DNA of 64,000 nucleotides, taken from NCBI GenBank assembly GCA_011037195.1, contig JAAEAF010014750.1:1-64000 (forward strand), read 5' to 3'. Source of the stretch: Triatoma infestans. Its lineage: Eukaryota > Arthropoda > Insecta > Hemiptera > Reduviidae. A model generated the notes under the pieces. That model was not told the DNA's origin. It made no database searches and saw only the letters and a program-made list of their open reading frames with translations. The translations under genes were made by a program, and so were the position numbers. Shown here in pieces: positions 43,701-55,040 of the stretch; position 1 is the first letter of the stretch; each line of letters starts with the position of its first letter.

Positions 43701-43929
43701 CCGGTATTTTATCCGTCGTAGCATGCATATTAGTTATGTTCCTGACAAGGTTTCCATTTGCATGATATATTTAAAATCTCCGCTTCCGTGCCCTATTAAA
43801 AATATCTTTACAAATGCCACCACATCTTTCTCAAAATATTCTTAATATACAAAAAATCTCTTCTCTCTGTACATTAATCTCGTCACTATTAAAAAGTAAC
43901 CTCCTCATCCATAAACTTTAATTTTCTCC

Positions 43930-44346
43930 GTGCTGTTTACTATCACTATGATGAATCTTAATGATACAACCTATGCCGCTTCCTCAACAGATAATGAATC
44001 CACATCCTCAGTTACCTCAAAACCAACAAAAAGGAAACCGAATTCCCAGAACTATACACCACCCAAAAGCAAAAAGAAAAGTACTCGCACAAGCGGAAAC
44101 CAACCATTATCACTCGACACCAAACAACTACCCAACTTATTTTCAGAACAAAATAGCACACTTCAAACGTCTACGGAGAATACAGTAGTAGCTCCAGATA
44201 TACTTACCTACAACCCATTCTCTCCCCTCGCCATCCACAGTGACATGGAAACCACAACACCATCAGAGCCACCGCGAACCCCAAAACCACCCCCCATTTA
44301 TCTAAAAAATGTCACAAAATATGTAGAATTATGCAATTTAATTTAA
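43930..44346 (+). pseudogene. LINE ORF1 (Gag-like) N-terminal fragment
   Basis: A 138-codon frame, Thr/Ser/Pro/Lys-rich at first, ends PPRTPKPPPIYLKNVTKYVE followed by LCNLI and a stop. The PPPI(Y/F)(V/L)..VT.Y..L...I motif is the start of the RNA-binding domain in Jockey-type ORF1 proteins. The RNA-binding fold and CCHC knuckles that should follow are absent, so it is truncated. Confidence 0.65.
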
Positions 44347-44840
44347 ATATAAATTAATATCATTTAAAATAAGCATGATAAATAATAAAGCACACATTTG
44401 ATTTCCTTTATTACTAATTAAAAATCATCTCCAATTTGCTGTTTGCTACCATCTTCTTACATATCAATTTACTTCACATGTTCTCTTATATTAACCCTGC
44501 TTCTTTTTCACATTTATTTCTTACTTGTACAAACTTTTCACTGTCCATAAACTTTGCATTGCTTTTTTTAAAATTCATCCATTAATTGCCTTTCCTTAAA
44601 ATCTATCTAATCTTATTAGTACAGTTTACTCCTGAAATAACTTATCCCTCTCCTCCAATGAAAATGACTTGGTAAAACACTGAGCATGCTTAACAACCGT
44701 CTTAAAATTTAGTTATAAACTATTCTTCAAAACATGCTATTTATTACACACTATTTCCTAATGCCTAATCACAATTTATAATAATTTCACTTTGTCATGA
44801 AACACACACATGTAGTAACATAACCTTATAACCTTCCCAC
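44347..44840. other. AT-rich interval inside the bounded element
   Basis: No coding signal recognised after the ORF1-like stop. Confidence 0.4.
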
Positions 44841-44915
44841 ATACATACAACCAACAAGTGTGAGTCTACAGAAACATTTCCGTTGAAGTGAACTCTCTAC
44901 ACGAACTTGGTGAAT

Positions 44916-44955
44916 TTGCTCTGACGATGGATGAATATCCGAAACCGGTCAGCAA
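44916..44955 (+). ncRNA. Hammerhead-like motif, family 2, best preserved
   Basis: UUGCU (44916-44920) pairs perfectly with AGCAA (44951-44955). Core CUGACGA, one U, stem II GGAU-GAAU-AUCC, GAAA, stem III ACC/GGU, C. All core positions are intact apart from the extra U before stem II. Confidence 0.55.
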
Positions 44956-45029
44956 TAAAACCAATATGCATGCTACGACGGATAAAATACCGGAAGAAAT
45001 ATATATTTTAAGGTTTATCGAGTATTATA

Positions 45030-46320
45030 TGGGTGAGTCATAAAAAAAATGACCGTTTTTTTTCTTGCAAATTTAAAAACAATTTTATTTTATTTAACAA
45101 TTTATTTTAATATTCAAAGTATACACCGTTGTGTTCTATGGTTTGTTTCCACCACAAGCCTAGCTGCCGAATTCCTTTGCAATACCACTCTTTGGGTTTT
45201 GAGTGGAAGTATTTCGCAACACCATTTTGAACCTCATCCAGAGAGTTAAAAGTTTTTCCTTGAAGATTGTGCACCAATGACTGGAACAGATGGTAATCGG
45301 AAGGTAATAGCTCCCGGACTATAACCCGGGCGGAGGAGAAGCTCAATCCCTTGTAATTCTGAAATTTTTTTGTTTGGTGTAACGAAAAGTGTGTGGTCGA
45401 GCGTTATCTTGTTGAAACAAAACTTTATTTCTGTTAACTAATCCTGGATAAATGCTGGGCCAAAACAACGTACATTCTTTCTAACTGCTCGCTATAAAGT
45501 TCCAAATCAATAGACTGACCTTCAGGAATGAACTCATAATGAATTATGCCTTCATAATTCCAAAAATCAAAAAGCATTGTTTTTTTTCTCGAATTGGCCC
45601 TATTTAGCGACAGGTAGAGCAAGCAGGCTACTTCCAATGTAACTATTGTTTCTTGTTCTTACGGTTTCTCCAATATATCCATTTTTCATCGCAAGTGACA
45701 ATCCTTTTAATGAACCGATGGTCATTTGGATTTTCCAAAAGATTTTGACAAATTTCTATTGTTCAGCGGTCAACTCAGGGGAAACCACTCCAGTTGAACG
45801 ATACACTTCCCCCAACTTATGCAGCCCACGATTTACGGTGGATTGGGATGCTTCGAGTTCTGCTGCCAACTCCCGAGTACTTTTGGTCAGTTCAGCCTCT
45901 ACGTAACCCCGCAGAGCTTCTTCACCGAATGATGATTTTTGCCCCGAACCGGCTATCCTCTCAAGACTAATGTCACTGATATTAAATTTCTGAAACCATC
46001 TACACACTGTCCGCTCATAAAGAGCATCCTTCTCTTCAAATTCCCGCACTAAACGAGTAGTTTCGGCTGCTGAAAAACTTTCCTTTTCCAATAATGGCAT
46101 AATATTACTAATATTTCAAATTTTAACGCCATCTTGTTTAAAAAAATGCTACGACAAAACTAAAAATAGATCCAGGGTAACTTTGTTTATAAATTCCTTT
46201 TCTATTTGTTTATGCAAAATAAGAATATGACAGAGATTAATAAAATATAAACGTTTTTTTTTTCTGTAGAGGATAAATTGCAAGTAAACAAAATCGGTCA
46301 TTTTTTATGACTTATCCCAA
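45030..46320 (-). mobile_element. Mariner DNA transposon
   Basis: Left end TGGGTGAGTCATAAAAAAAA, right end in reverse complement TTGGGATAAGTCATAAAAAA followed by ATGACCG in both. TA is present at both borders (45028-45029, 46321-46322). At 1291 bp it has the usual full length of a mariner and one transposase gene on the minus strand. It abuts the ATT tail of a LINE-H copy on the right. Confidence 0.9.
45107..46100 (-). pseudogene. Mariner transposase, broken
   Basis: N-terminal helix-turn-helix region in frame 46100-45756: FSAAETTRLVREFEEKDALY, CRWFQKF and GEVYRSTGVVSPELT. Middle piece 45637-45434: FDFWNYEGIIHYEFIPEGQ, the region between the first two catalytic Asp residues. C-terminal piece 45346-45107: LLPSDYHLFQSLVHNLQGK, containing the third Asp (D34D) of mariner. 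Stops or shifts lie near 45756, 45640 and 45400. The ATG at 46100 is the natural start, about 220 bases in from the end. Confidence 0.9.
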
Positions 46321-46321
46321 T

Positions 46322-46640
46322 ATTATTATTATTATTCGTCTGCGGGGAGGGGCCAAAACCCTAGGGAATCCAAAACCCCACTGGGCCCATATAGCAATCC
46401 GAAAGAAAAACAACAATAAACCTGGTAGAGAACAAAAATTTAGACCGGATCTTATAGAACATTCTAGTTCCGCACTTGCAAGTGAAGACACATGAATTCA
46501 GACTATCGCTTGACTATCCGAATAGATAAAAACTCCTTTCTTTTAAATTAGTGTTACGTATCCTCCTTCCAAAATACAACAATGTTTAGTATAAAACACA
46601 GCCTGGAAAACCGTGATCCATTTACCATGAGATACTGCCA
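46322..46640 (-). pseudogene. LINE-H scrap with internal deletion
   Basis: Starts with the ATT tail and GGGGAGGGGCCAAAACCCTA, then jumps at about 46460 to RNase H-region sequence (CTTGACTATCCGAATAGAT, CAGCCTGGAAAACC). Parallel to 42291-40428 with the middle missing. Confidence 0.6.
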
Positions 46641-46765
46641 AGTGATTTTTGTCTCAAATAGACCGCAACTTAACATCTATTCTGGAACCGTTCTTGTAAT
46701 ATGGGAGGTAGGTTGCTTGATAAGAAGGAAATATTTTTAACGAATTTGGTTTGTGTTTTGATGAA

Positions 46766-46766
<1 letters not shown>

Positions 46767-46825
<59 letters not shown>
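46767..46825. repeat. Compound TA/TG microsatellite within old RepA sequence
   Basis: A TA run followed by a GT run, then GATGAGCAAAATATCTCAAA, which matches the RepA segment downstream of its TG tract. Old RepA therefore runs about 46800-46973 and resumes at 48083-48200. Confidence 0.75.
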
Positions 46826-46973
46826 TTTTCTGTTCAGATGAGCAAAATATCTCAAAAATGAATAATCGCAGATATGATTTCTTAATTAAGATTCTATTTT
46901 AGATTTCCGGTTTCGATTTCACATGGAGGTTGCAGAACTTTATTTAAGAAGGCTACAATGTTCTTTTATTTTA

Positions 46974-48082
46974 TTATTATTATTATTATCCAACCTCGGG
47001 TGGGCCATATCCCGGCACCGCAGCCAACAGAGGCTTATTGTGCCACCCCCGATAGTTCCTAGTAGACAAACCCTCCCTCCTTAAGGAGTTTAAGGGCCTT
47101 CACCACCAGGTCATTTTGAGCTACTATCTCCTCAGGTCGCAAAGTACCAAAGGTTTCATACCTCAATCTGATTATTGCTACGCAATCGAACAACAGGTGG
47201 GAGGCCGTTTCCTCCTCTTCCTGACATAGTCTGCACAAGGGTTCCGCTCGAATGAGTCCTACCTTGTACAGATGTTTCCTGAACCTACCATGACCCGTAA
47301 ACAGTCCCGTCACCAGAGAAATCTGGCTCCTACTCAGACTAAGGGTCATTCGGGTTCTTCGTTTACACAGTCCTGGCATCATCCTTTTACTGTGTATAGC
47401 ACCCGGGCTTCTCCTCCAGAGCTCTTCATGCTTACTGCGACCCCACTCTCTAATCGCTGCACGAATTGCTCCGCCAGTTATTCCCAGGACCGGCTCTGGA
47501 CCAATGAACGGAGTGTTGGCCCCGTTCCTGGCCAGTGATTAGCTGTCTCATTACCCTCAACCCCTGCATGTCCAGGCACCCACAACAGCTGTAGCTTGTT
47601 GTGCCTGGAGAGTCTCGACAATGCCTCTCGACATTCCTTCACCAGGGATGAGGTAGTTCTGTAAGCCTCTAAGGCTTTCAGTGCAGCCTGACTGTCCGAG
47701 CAAATGCGTATGACCTTGCCCCTTGGGGCTCTACGCAGGTTCTCCTCGGCACAGACCTTAATAGCAAACACTTCAGCCTGGAATATAGTGGAATACCTGC
47801 CCAACGGCCTCTCAATGAGTACCTCTGGGCTCATTCCGTATACTCCCGCTCCAGTCCACACTCCATCCTAGAGCCATCTGTAAACCACAGAGGCCCTGTC
47901 CGGTAGCGTTTTTCCCACCCCTTGGACCATTCCGCTCTAGAACCTAGGAACACCCGAAATGGAGCCTCGAAGTTGTATGTTGGACAAATGCTATCCTGGG
48001 CCATGTCTGTCACAGGGCCTGGGTTGAACTTTAGCAATATGTCCAGATGTTTGGCTAAGGAGCCACACTGCCTCCAAAGACA
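46974..48082 (-). mobile_element. RNase H LINE, 5'-truncated, 13-bp TSD
   Basis: Direct repeats TTCTTTTATTTTA at 46961-46973 and 48083-48095 flank it exactly. The minus-strand element ends in an ATT run. It inserted in an old RepA copy. Confidence 0.9.
47059..48037 (-). pseudogene. LINE ORF2 tail: RNase H and zinc knuckle
   Basis: LWFTDGSRM (Asp, 48037-47831 frame), then IFQAEVFAIKVCAEEN (Glu), ICSDSQAALKALE (Asp), WVPGHAGVEGNETANH (His, with the last Asp changed to Asn) and CRLCQEEEETASHLLFDC (complete knuckle), ending LLKEGGFVY. Frame changes near 47850 and 47430. Confidence 0.88.
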
Positions 48083-48199
48083 TTCTTTTATTTTACTTGA
48101 AATGCTAATATTGCCAGATAAAAAAAACCTATCATTTTTATTTGTAATATTCTTAGGGCAATATTGATTTTGGGGGAGCCTGGGGGAAATCTTGCGACA

Positions 48200-48800
48200 T
48201 TAGATTTGAAATATTATTGATGTTTGATGTAGGCGCTGATTTCTGGTTAACATTGTAATTGCATTCAAAACATAATTGCCCCATAAATGGTAACCAAGAT
48301 GTATTATTTCCCCATCACCATATTTATATTTAGCGCAACCAAATTGAGTGAACATTTCAAAATGAAAGAATATTTGTCAATTTTGTATCAACTATAGTAA
48401 ATTCAGATTTTTTTCTCAGATTATGTGCACCATATGCAATTCTATTCAAAATAACTTAAGTGAGACACATATGTGGTAACTTATACAACATATGGGTCCT
48501 AATGCATAGAACATGTTAAAACATTTTATAAGTACAAAACGATTATCGTAAATTACTATCGATAATATGATGGTGTACATCTATGAAGTGTAAAATAATG
48601 CATAAACTTTAAAATCGTTAGTAACCAATTTGCGATTCTATAGTCTTGAGATATTGCCTAACTTTGGCTAAGCTCTCATAGAAAATTAACGTACCCTATA
48701 GCAAAGCTTCATAATAGTTCTATTAATCAAATATTGTTTCAGGTACTATGCACATTTTATTTAGTGATTATCTTTTAACTTAATATATTTAATTAATCTA
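48200..48800. other. AT-rich interval, nothing recognised
   Basis: No coding or repeat signal recognised. Confidence 0.45.
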
Positions 48801-48803
48801 AAT

Positions 48804-48994
48804 TTTTATTTTTTTTAGGTTTTAGTCATTGGCAGCCACCGGACAATGTTCTCTCCTTACAAAAGACACTATTCCCCAGCGAATAGTGAAGTGTAGATGC
48901 TCCTAGGAAGAGAAATTTAAAGACAGCACTGCTGGACGCGAACCCGGGACCTCCGCGTGGGATTCAACGCGCTTCCACTGAGCTAATCCCTTCC
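48804..48994 (-). repeat. tRNA-derived SINE, reverse
   Basis: On the minus strand: A box TAGCTCAGTGG (48985-48975), B box GGTTCGCGTCC (48944-48934), SINE body and a T run (its A tail) at the left. The head mimics a tRNA (GGGATTAGCTCAGTGG) but the sequence continues into the shared SINE body, so it is not a tRNA gene. Confidence 0.85.
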
Positions 48995-49277
48995 CAGTTT
49001 TAATATTTTATTTGTTATTAATTATGAAAAAAAGTGTTTATGCAGAAGCTTTGTCATCACGTACATTATTTATATTTAAACTAATTACACCATCACTTTC
49101 TGATAAAAATTAGGAAAATTATACACTATAATAGATGTGAGAAGGAAAGAGAATTAGAGGGAATGGAATTTAGAAATGAGATTAGAAATAAACTAGATGG
49201 TATGCTGGACAATGTATAATAAATAGAATATACAAACTGCAAGGACTTTATAGTTAAATAGAAGTTATGTAGGAATA

Positions 49278-49676
49278 TGTAATGAGATCCGAATCATTAA
49301 AGATGCAAAGGATCTGAAGAGCGAAGAAGCAGACATTAAAAATGAATAAAAACGTTAGTTATTTCCCCCCTAGGCCAGACTAGTGAGGGAGAATTCGATT
49401 CAATAAATAGGACGACAGTACAACAGTTCAGGAGAGTTTTACCACAGTAATTACAATAGTACAACCAGCCAGTAACCTATCTAATTACTTTCTATAACTC
49501 AGCCAGTCTGTCTCTTTATTATTCTCTCGCTACCTAACTTCTATTGAACTGTAAAAATCCTTGCAGTTTTTGTGTTCTATTTATTATTCAGTGTTCAGCA
49601 TCTAGTTTATATCTAATCTCATTTATAAATTAATTCTCTCTAATTCTGTTTCACCCCCTCACATCTAATTATTACA
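49278..49676 (+). repeat. Family C LTR-like repeat, copy 2
   Basis: Starts TGTAATGAGATCCGAATCAT and ends near TAATTATTACA. Contains GAAGAAGCAGACATTAAA, CCAGACTAG, CAGCCAGTCTGTCTCTTTA and CAGTGTTCAGCAT. The flanks do not give a clean TSD. Confidence 0.55.
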
Positions 49677-49901
49677 CTAAATTGCCTAGTAAATAAAATT
49701 CAGTTTTATATGTATACTAACTACGCTTCGCTGTGGCTCAGTCTGATTTTAATTATTAGGGAAGTAAATAGAAGTATTATAGTTAACATAGATCCAGCAA
49801 AAAAACAAATCATTCAATTTAATACCCTACTTTGCGTTGCTGTAAACTGAAAGGAAATAAAGAAAAAATGTTTCTACTGAAAGTTCTTTTTTTATTGTAA
49901 A

Positions 49902-50571
49902 TGTAATGGAATCGTTTGTTGTGTGATTCCTGATGTAGTAGCAGATGTCTTGAAGAGAGGGTGGAAGTTAGTTGAGAGATTTTGGGAAGTTAGTGCTCGA
50001 ATAATTAAACGGTTTATGTAAAAATAAACTATAATTGAACGATACCTTGAACGTTAGAAATGGTAACTAATAATTACAATAAAATAGTAATAAATAGAAG
50101 ATAAAAACTGATAAATTAGAATGATTAAAATAACGAACTAAGATGCACAACTAAGAGAATGATAAGTCTGAATATAACTGTGTATAGTAATTGCCGCTCG
50201 TGTATATAGACGTGCTCGTTTGGTCGTAGATGATATAATGAATCTCTCGTTGTATATATATAGAGTTTATATATTGCTGTTGGCCACACTCACACCAAGA
50301 CATCTGTCCTAGTGTGCGACCTTCGTAGTTTGCTGACCTTATTTAGGTCAGTGGCCAACCTTATCGCGGTGCTTGCTTTCGATGTAAGTACTGATGAAAA
50401 GGCTTTGTTGTTTGTTTGGTTGGCCGCGGCTGTCGGCGGCCAACTAGGTCGCTCTTTTATTACTGCCACCCTTTGTTAAGATAGCAGCTGGCTGGAACCA
50501 CTAGTTGTAAATTATTATTTCTTTGGTGTTTGTGACTTTGCCGATGTCAATAACTTAGCCATGTCATTACA
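49902..50571 (+). mobile_element. Solo LTR, family B1, TSD TAAA
   Basis: Starts TGTAATGGAATCGTTTGTTG and ends ATGTCATTACA. TAAA flanks it at 49898-49901 and 50572-50575. It lacks the 51-base 5' duplication of the 18707 copy and has a more diverged middle. Confidence 0.88.
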
Positions 50572-51530
50572 TAAAGCTTGTGAATGGACTACATTTATTG
50601 TTTGTCAGTTTTCTGCATATACATAAAGATCAGATAAGTACTTACTTATAAGTGGGAACTTCGGAGTAAAAAGTATATATAAACACTCTTATATAGAATG
50701 CAATGTTGTGTAAAAATTGCAAATCAATCCATCGACTACTTTTCGAGTTTTGCGGCCACAAACATACGGATGCTGAATTTTTATATATATATATATAAAT
50801 TTATATATTTAATCTTCGTTTGTGCTCCAACTGTGTGGGGTTCAGCCATGTATATCAATATCTATCGTCTCTAAACCTTATAGTCAAAAATCCTACGGCT
50901 TATAGCAAATATTCCATATTGTGTTTCCAGTAGAACTGTACACTCCGATCTAAAAGTACTTTTTTGTGCCAGCTCTGCCCATTGCCTAAGGTTTCTACTA
51001 CCTTCGTCATTTACCTTCACCCATAGGTTTCAACACTAAGTTGTCGAATTATAATTACTGTATGATTTTTTTTTGTGCAAAAACGCATCGAATGTTTTCT
51101 TTAAAATTTGCATTCTAATTACTTTTACTTTGGTTTTAGTGGAGTTGTGGAGGGGGGAATACAAGATCAATCGTCCCGCTTTTTTTTTTTTTTTTTTGCC
51201 ATTTCAGTACAATGTTTCGATTCGATTAAACCTCATAATATTCATTTTCAAATTTAAGAGAAATCATTTAGCCCAAAGTTGCAACTTTTCTGATTGGTTT
51301 TCACAGATTTGTGGATTTATTTTTTGTTGAGGCATCATAGAAACGGTGGACTGGATTATTACACTGTAGTCATATTCAGGTAATATATCGTTTTATGTAA
51401 AAGTGGGTTCCATATTGTTTGATTTATTTATGTAATGTAAAGGGTCATTAATCGTTTAGTAACAAATTCCCTATTTGATGGAAATTTGTTAATTAAAATT
51501 TAATAAAATAATTGCATTCAGAGAAACTCG
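50572..51530. other. Host of the B1 LTR, otherwise unassigned
   Basis: AT-rich. CTACGCTTCGCTGTGGCTCA at 49722 on one side of the LTR and TTCGAGTTTTGCGGCCACAA at 50743 on the other look like parts of one disrupted repeat. I do not recognise the family. A T run lies at 51180-51197. Confidence 0.3.
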
Positions 51531-51534
51531 CTTT

Positions 51535-51935
51535 AATGGGATCCGCCAATCATTAAAGATTCATAGGATCCAGTGTGCGAAGAAGCAGACATTAAATGAA
51601 TCAAAAGTTAGTTACTCCCCACCTAGGTCCGACTAGGGGAAGGGTGAGTTTGATTCATATCAGTAGAGTGATAGCTGAATAGTTCAAAACAGTTTTTACG
51701 ACAGTTGTACAACAGTACTTCCAAGAGTCAGCCTATCTACTACTTTCTTATTACTCAGCCAGTCTGTCTCTTTATTATACTCTCTCTACCTAACTTCTAT
51801 TTAATTGTAAAGTCCTTGCAGCTTATGTGTTCTATTTATTATATAGTGTTCAGCATATCATCTAGTTTATTTCTCTTTCCTAAATTCATTCTCTTTAACA
51901 ACACTCTTTCTCCTTCTCACATCCATTATAATTCA
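51535..51935 (+). repeat. Family C LTR-like repeat, copy 3
   Basis: GGGATCCGCCAATCATTAAA, GAAGAAGCAGACATTAAATG, CCGACTAGGGG, CAGCCAGTCTGTCTCTTTAT and CAGTGTTCAGCAT occur in the same order as in the other copies. The first few bases of the consensus are missing or changed. Confidence 0.55.
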
Positions 51936-51939
51936 CACC

Positions 51940-52606
51940 AGAAATTTTCTTTAAAGAAGCTAAACTCTCATAAACAATTTAAGTAGGAAGACAATCTGAA
52001 ATGTTATAAAAATATTGAAGAGTTATTTCTTAAGGTTATTTAAGTGAAATGTATTTGCCAAAAAAAAAAAAATCTAACTTAATTGTTACAATAAAGTGTA
52101 ACGAACGATGGCAAGAATAAATTGAATTTTTTTGTTAAATCTGTCTTGTCGAAAATGATGAAAATATGTACCTACTATGGCTGAACCTTTTTCCGTAACA
52201 CAATTTTCCTACAAGACGACGTTATATTCAATTTCAGTATATAAGAGTAAGTGAAAAATTTTTTTTTAGCTAAACATTATATCTGTATATGGATAGAGTA
52301 GGTTTCCCTGTGTAAAAAATTGCGCATCACTAATAAAGATAAAATTACTTTCTTAATTTTCGTTTTGCTTAGAAGGTGGGGTTCGTGCCAAATTTTAGGA
52401 AATGAATTTTAACATGATATATGGTCTTTTTTTGAGGTAAGTGAGCATTGAAAAAAATTGTTTATAGAATGTAGTGTATGTGTGTTTGGTTGTGTGTAAA
52501 TAATATATCTCATCAAAGGTTATGTGTCGAAAATTCCTCAACCGGAAGTACCGGAAGTACTTTACTGAATTAATTATTCAATTTTTTTCTGTTTTTTTTT
52601 TTTTTT
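51940..52606. other. AT-rich interval with a RepA-like scrap
   Basis: CTCAACCGGAAGTACCGGAA near 52540 and a T run resemble RepA. Nothing else recognised. Confidence 0.4.
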
Positions 52607-54045
52607 TACTTTCTCTTACCTCCTAGTAAATAAGAGGAAGTATTGTAATCGTGTCAAATTTTCGATATCGATTTTTCACCGGAAATATCCGTTTTAGGTC
52701 CCCTGAGTCCAAAAAAGTGGTTTTTAGCAAATGGCCTGTTTGTGTGTGTATGTGTATGTGAACAGCATAGCTCAAAAACAAAAATCGTAGAAAGTTCAAA
52801 CTTGATATTCCGTTTACGTATCACGATAGGATCTGACAGTATGTTATCTGTCAAAATTCTACATCCGGAAGTACCACTTTACTAGTTGTTTTTTTTACTT
52901 TTTTGCGATTTCCTCAAAAATGGCTTCTATGATTTTCTTCAAACTTGGTATATCAACTACACATATGTAGTGGAATCAATTGTCGTGATTCCTGAGGTAT
53001 GAAGTTAGATGTCTTGAAGAGGGATTTAATAGGCGGAAGTTAGTTTATAGATTTTAGACTCGAAATACTAAACACTGATTTTACAAAAATAGATTATATT
53101 TTTACAATAATTTGAATGAGCGAAATGGTAACTACAATTAATATGAATTGATAAAGTAAAAAAATAATTTTAAGAGTTAAATAACAAATAATTTAAAATG
53201 ATTAAAATAAATAACTAATATGCACATCTATGAAATAATTATAAGTTTAACATTGTATAGGGACGCGCTCTGAACTCAAGTATAACTGCTGATGTAATGA
53301 TAATACTACTGATGTTACTGGTGTAATAATAATGACCGATGAATGATGAATGATGAATGATCCCCTCCTCCAGGGGGGCGAAGTTTATATTAGTATTAGT
53401 CACACACTGTCAGGTGTGTAAGTAATTTTCACACTAAGACATCTCTCGTAGCGTGTGACCTTGGTTAGGTCGTGACCAGTGATTTAGTTCAGTGGCCAGA
53501 TTTGGTCGCCCATCGGTGATTTTCAAAGACCGGTAGCCTTGAATCGGCCAGATGGCTTCTGTTCAATAAAAAAGGCTTTTATCGGTGCTTGTCTTTGATA
53601 CCCTTGTATTGAAAAAGGCAGCAGCCGGCTGAGACCACTAGTTATAAATTATTCTTTCTTTTATTTATATTTTGTGAAGGTAGCGGCTGGCTGGAACCGC
53701 TTGACATTGCTTTGACATTGCTAAGTCATTACACATACAACATTTTTCTAGGAACATTCATTTAAGGGCACTTTTAGGGAAGTGATGGGGTTATGTTTTT
53801 CTTTCAGACGCTATCATAGTTGATTATACAATACTATCATCCAACCAAAATTAATTAGCAATAAATAGATGGCACAAATTCCAAGTTTCAAGAAAATTAG
53901 TAAACTGGGAGTGCGCTTTTACTGAACAGTTTTCGAAGAATTTCATTAAATGCGGTACACTAACTATAAAATTTGTCAATTATAATTTTGACGACTGGAG
54001 TAAGAGAAAGTTGTGTGAGTGTTTCACACCAGATTTTTTTTTTTC
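52607..54045 (+). repeat. RepA copy 6, split by a solo LTR
   Basis: Starts TACTTTCTCTTACC and runs to CAACTACACATA at 52965. It resumes with CATACAACAT at 53734 and ends in the terminal hairpin at about 54016-54044. The right part lacks about 30 bases and one subrepeat relative to copy 4. Confidence 0.88.
52966..53733 (+). mobile_element. Solo LTR, family B1, TSD CATA
   Basis: Starts TGTAGTGGAATCAATTGTCG and ends AAGTCATTACA. CATA flanks it at 52962-52965 and 53734-53737, and removing the LTR with one CATA restores the RepA phrase ACTACACATACAA. This gives independent proof of both borders and the 4-bp TSD. TAGGGACGCG lies near 53261. Confidence 0.93.
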
Positions 54046-54119
54046 AAAAATGGTTTCAAAAATTTTCCTTTATTCTCATGTTGATATATCATTTTTTTTT
54101 TATTTCAAACATCATTTCT

Positions 54120-54240
54120 TGGAAATTTCACTTTAGAGACGTACTGTCCGCTCCCAATTTAGCGGTTACGTCGCCCCGGACAAAAAGAGCGGAGGCTGGT
54201 ACTGGTGAAAGAGTGAAAGTTAAGTATAATGACACTTTAC
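54120..54240. other. Unexplained GC-rich patch
   Basis: TACTGTCCGCTCCCAATTTA, GCGGTTACGTCGCCCCGG and AAAGAGCGGAGGCTGG stand out from AT-rich surroundings. No tRNA or rRNA fold is evident. Confidence 0.25.
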
Positions 54241-54528
54241 AGGTTTTCCAAAATGTAAAATGTTAATGAGAAATAAATATTTTGCTGAAATTCCGAGTAT
54301 TAAAAAAAAAAAAAAAATAGGGAATTGTGAATTCCCTAACCTTTTTTTTGCTTTCGACGATTTTTTGAATATTGAACCAGCAAAATTTTGAATATTCAAT
54401 GTTAATTATCTCAACACGAAAAATCGCGGGCAACTCAAATATATTTCCCATTTAGACTAGCACTCTGGTAAATTAATCATTTAACTAATAACTAATCAAT
54501 AATACTTATTTATAACTAATCGTTAAAA

Positions 54529-54673
54529 GGGATGGGATTGGTACAGTGGTAGCGCGCTGAACTTTGATTCCAGTGCAACCTTTCGATTGCTTTGCTCGGC
54601 AATAAACTGACAGGCACCGGGCGCCAATGACTACAGTCATTGGTTGTTGAAGCGCCTTAAAGCCTTTAAAAAA
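54529..54673 (+). repeat. tRNA-derived SINE, shorter form
   Basis: A box TGGTACAGTGG (54549-54551 region onward), a degenerate B box CTTTCGATTGC, then GGGCGCCAATGACTACAG and GCGCCTTAAA with an A tail. The body is about 90 bases shorter than in the 61508 copy. Confidence 0.75.
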
Positions 54674-55040
54674 AAAAAAAATATATATCCATGAGATCCG
54701 ATATTAAGTTATTTGTCAAAATTCTTCAACCGGAAGTACCACTTTACTAAATGTTTAATTTTAACAACAATCACACATATAAAGATCTACAACTTCTATT
54801 AGACACTTTTGCGGGAGTGGACGGGTTAGCTTGTCCTTGAAAGTGATATCTCAGTTTATTATACAATTCTATCATCTAAATAATATTAATTAAAATTAAA
54901 TATGTTGTTGAAATTCCAAGTTTGAAGAAAATCAGATTACTCCGAAAGTGTGTTTTAGCGGAAAAATATTTTTTCAGTTTTCTGTTATTTTCTCTAAAAT
55001 AGCTGCAGGGGATTTTCTTTAAACTAAGTGTGTGAACTAC

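Larger units (their letters stand above)
43701..44993. mobile_element. Element with 31-bp perfect inverted ends enclosing an ORF1-like frame
   Basis: 43701-43731 starts CCGGTATTTTATCCGTCGTA and is the exact reverse complement of 44963-44993. The ends are family 2 PLE-like sequence. The right arm (44845-44993) is longer and holds a full hammerhead-like motif; the left arm breaks off soon after 43748. The centre holds a LINE-like ORF1 fragment (43930-44346). Whether it is one composite unit or a LINE inserted between two arms is open. Confidence 0.55.

Noticed and set aside
48930..48994. tRNA gene on the minus strand
   Set aside because: The A and B boxes are present, but there is no acceptor stem pairing and the sequence continues into a body shared with other SINE copies.
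49902..50571. 5' LTR of an intact retrovirus-like element
   Set aside because: It has its own TSD on both sides and no primer-binding site or gag-pol follows, so it is a solo LTR.
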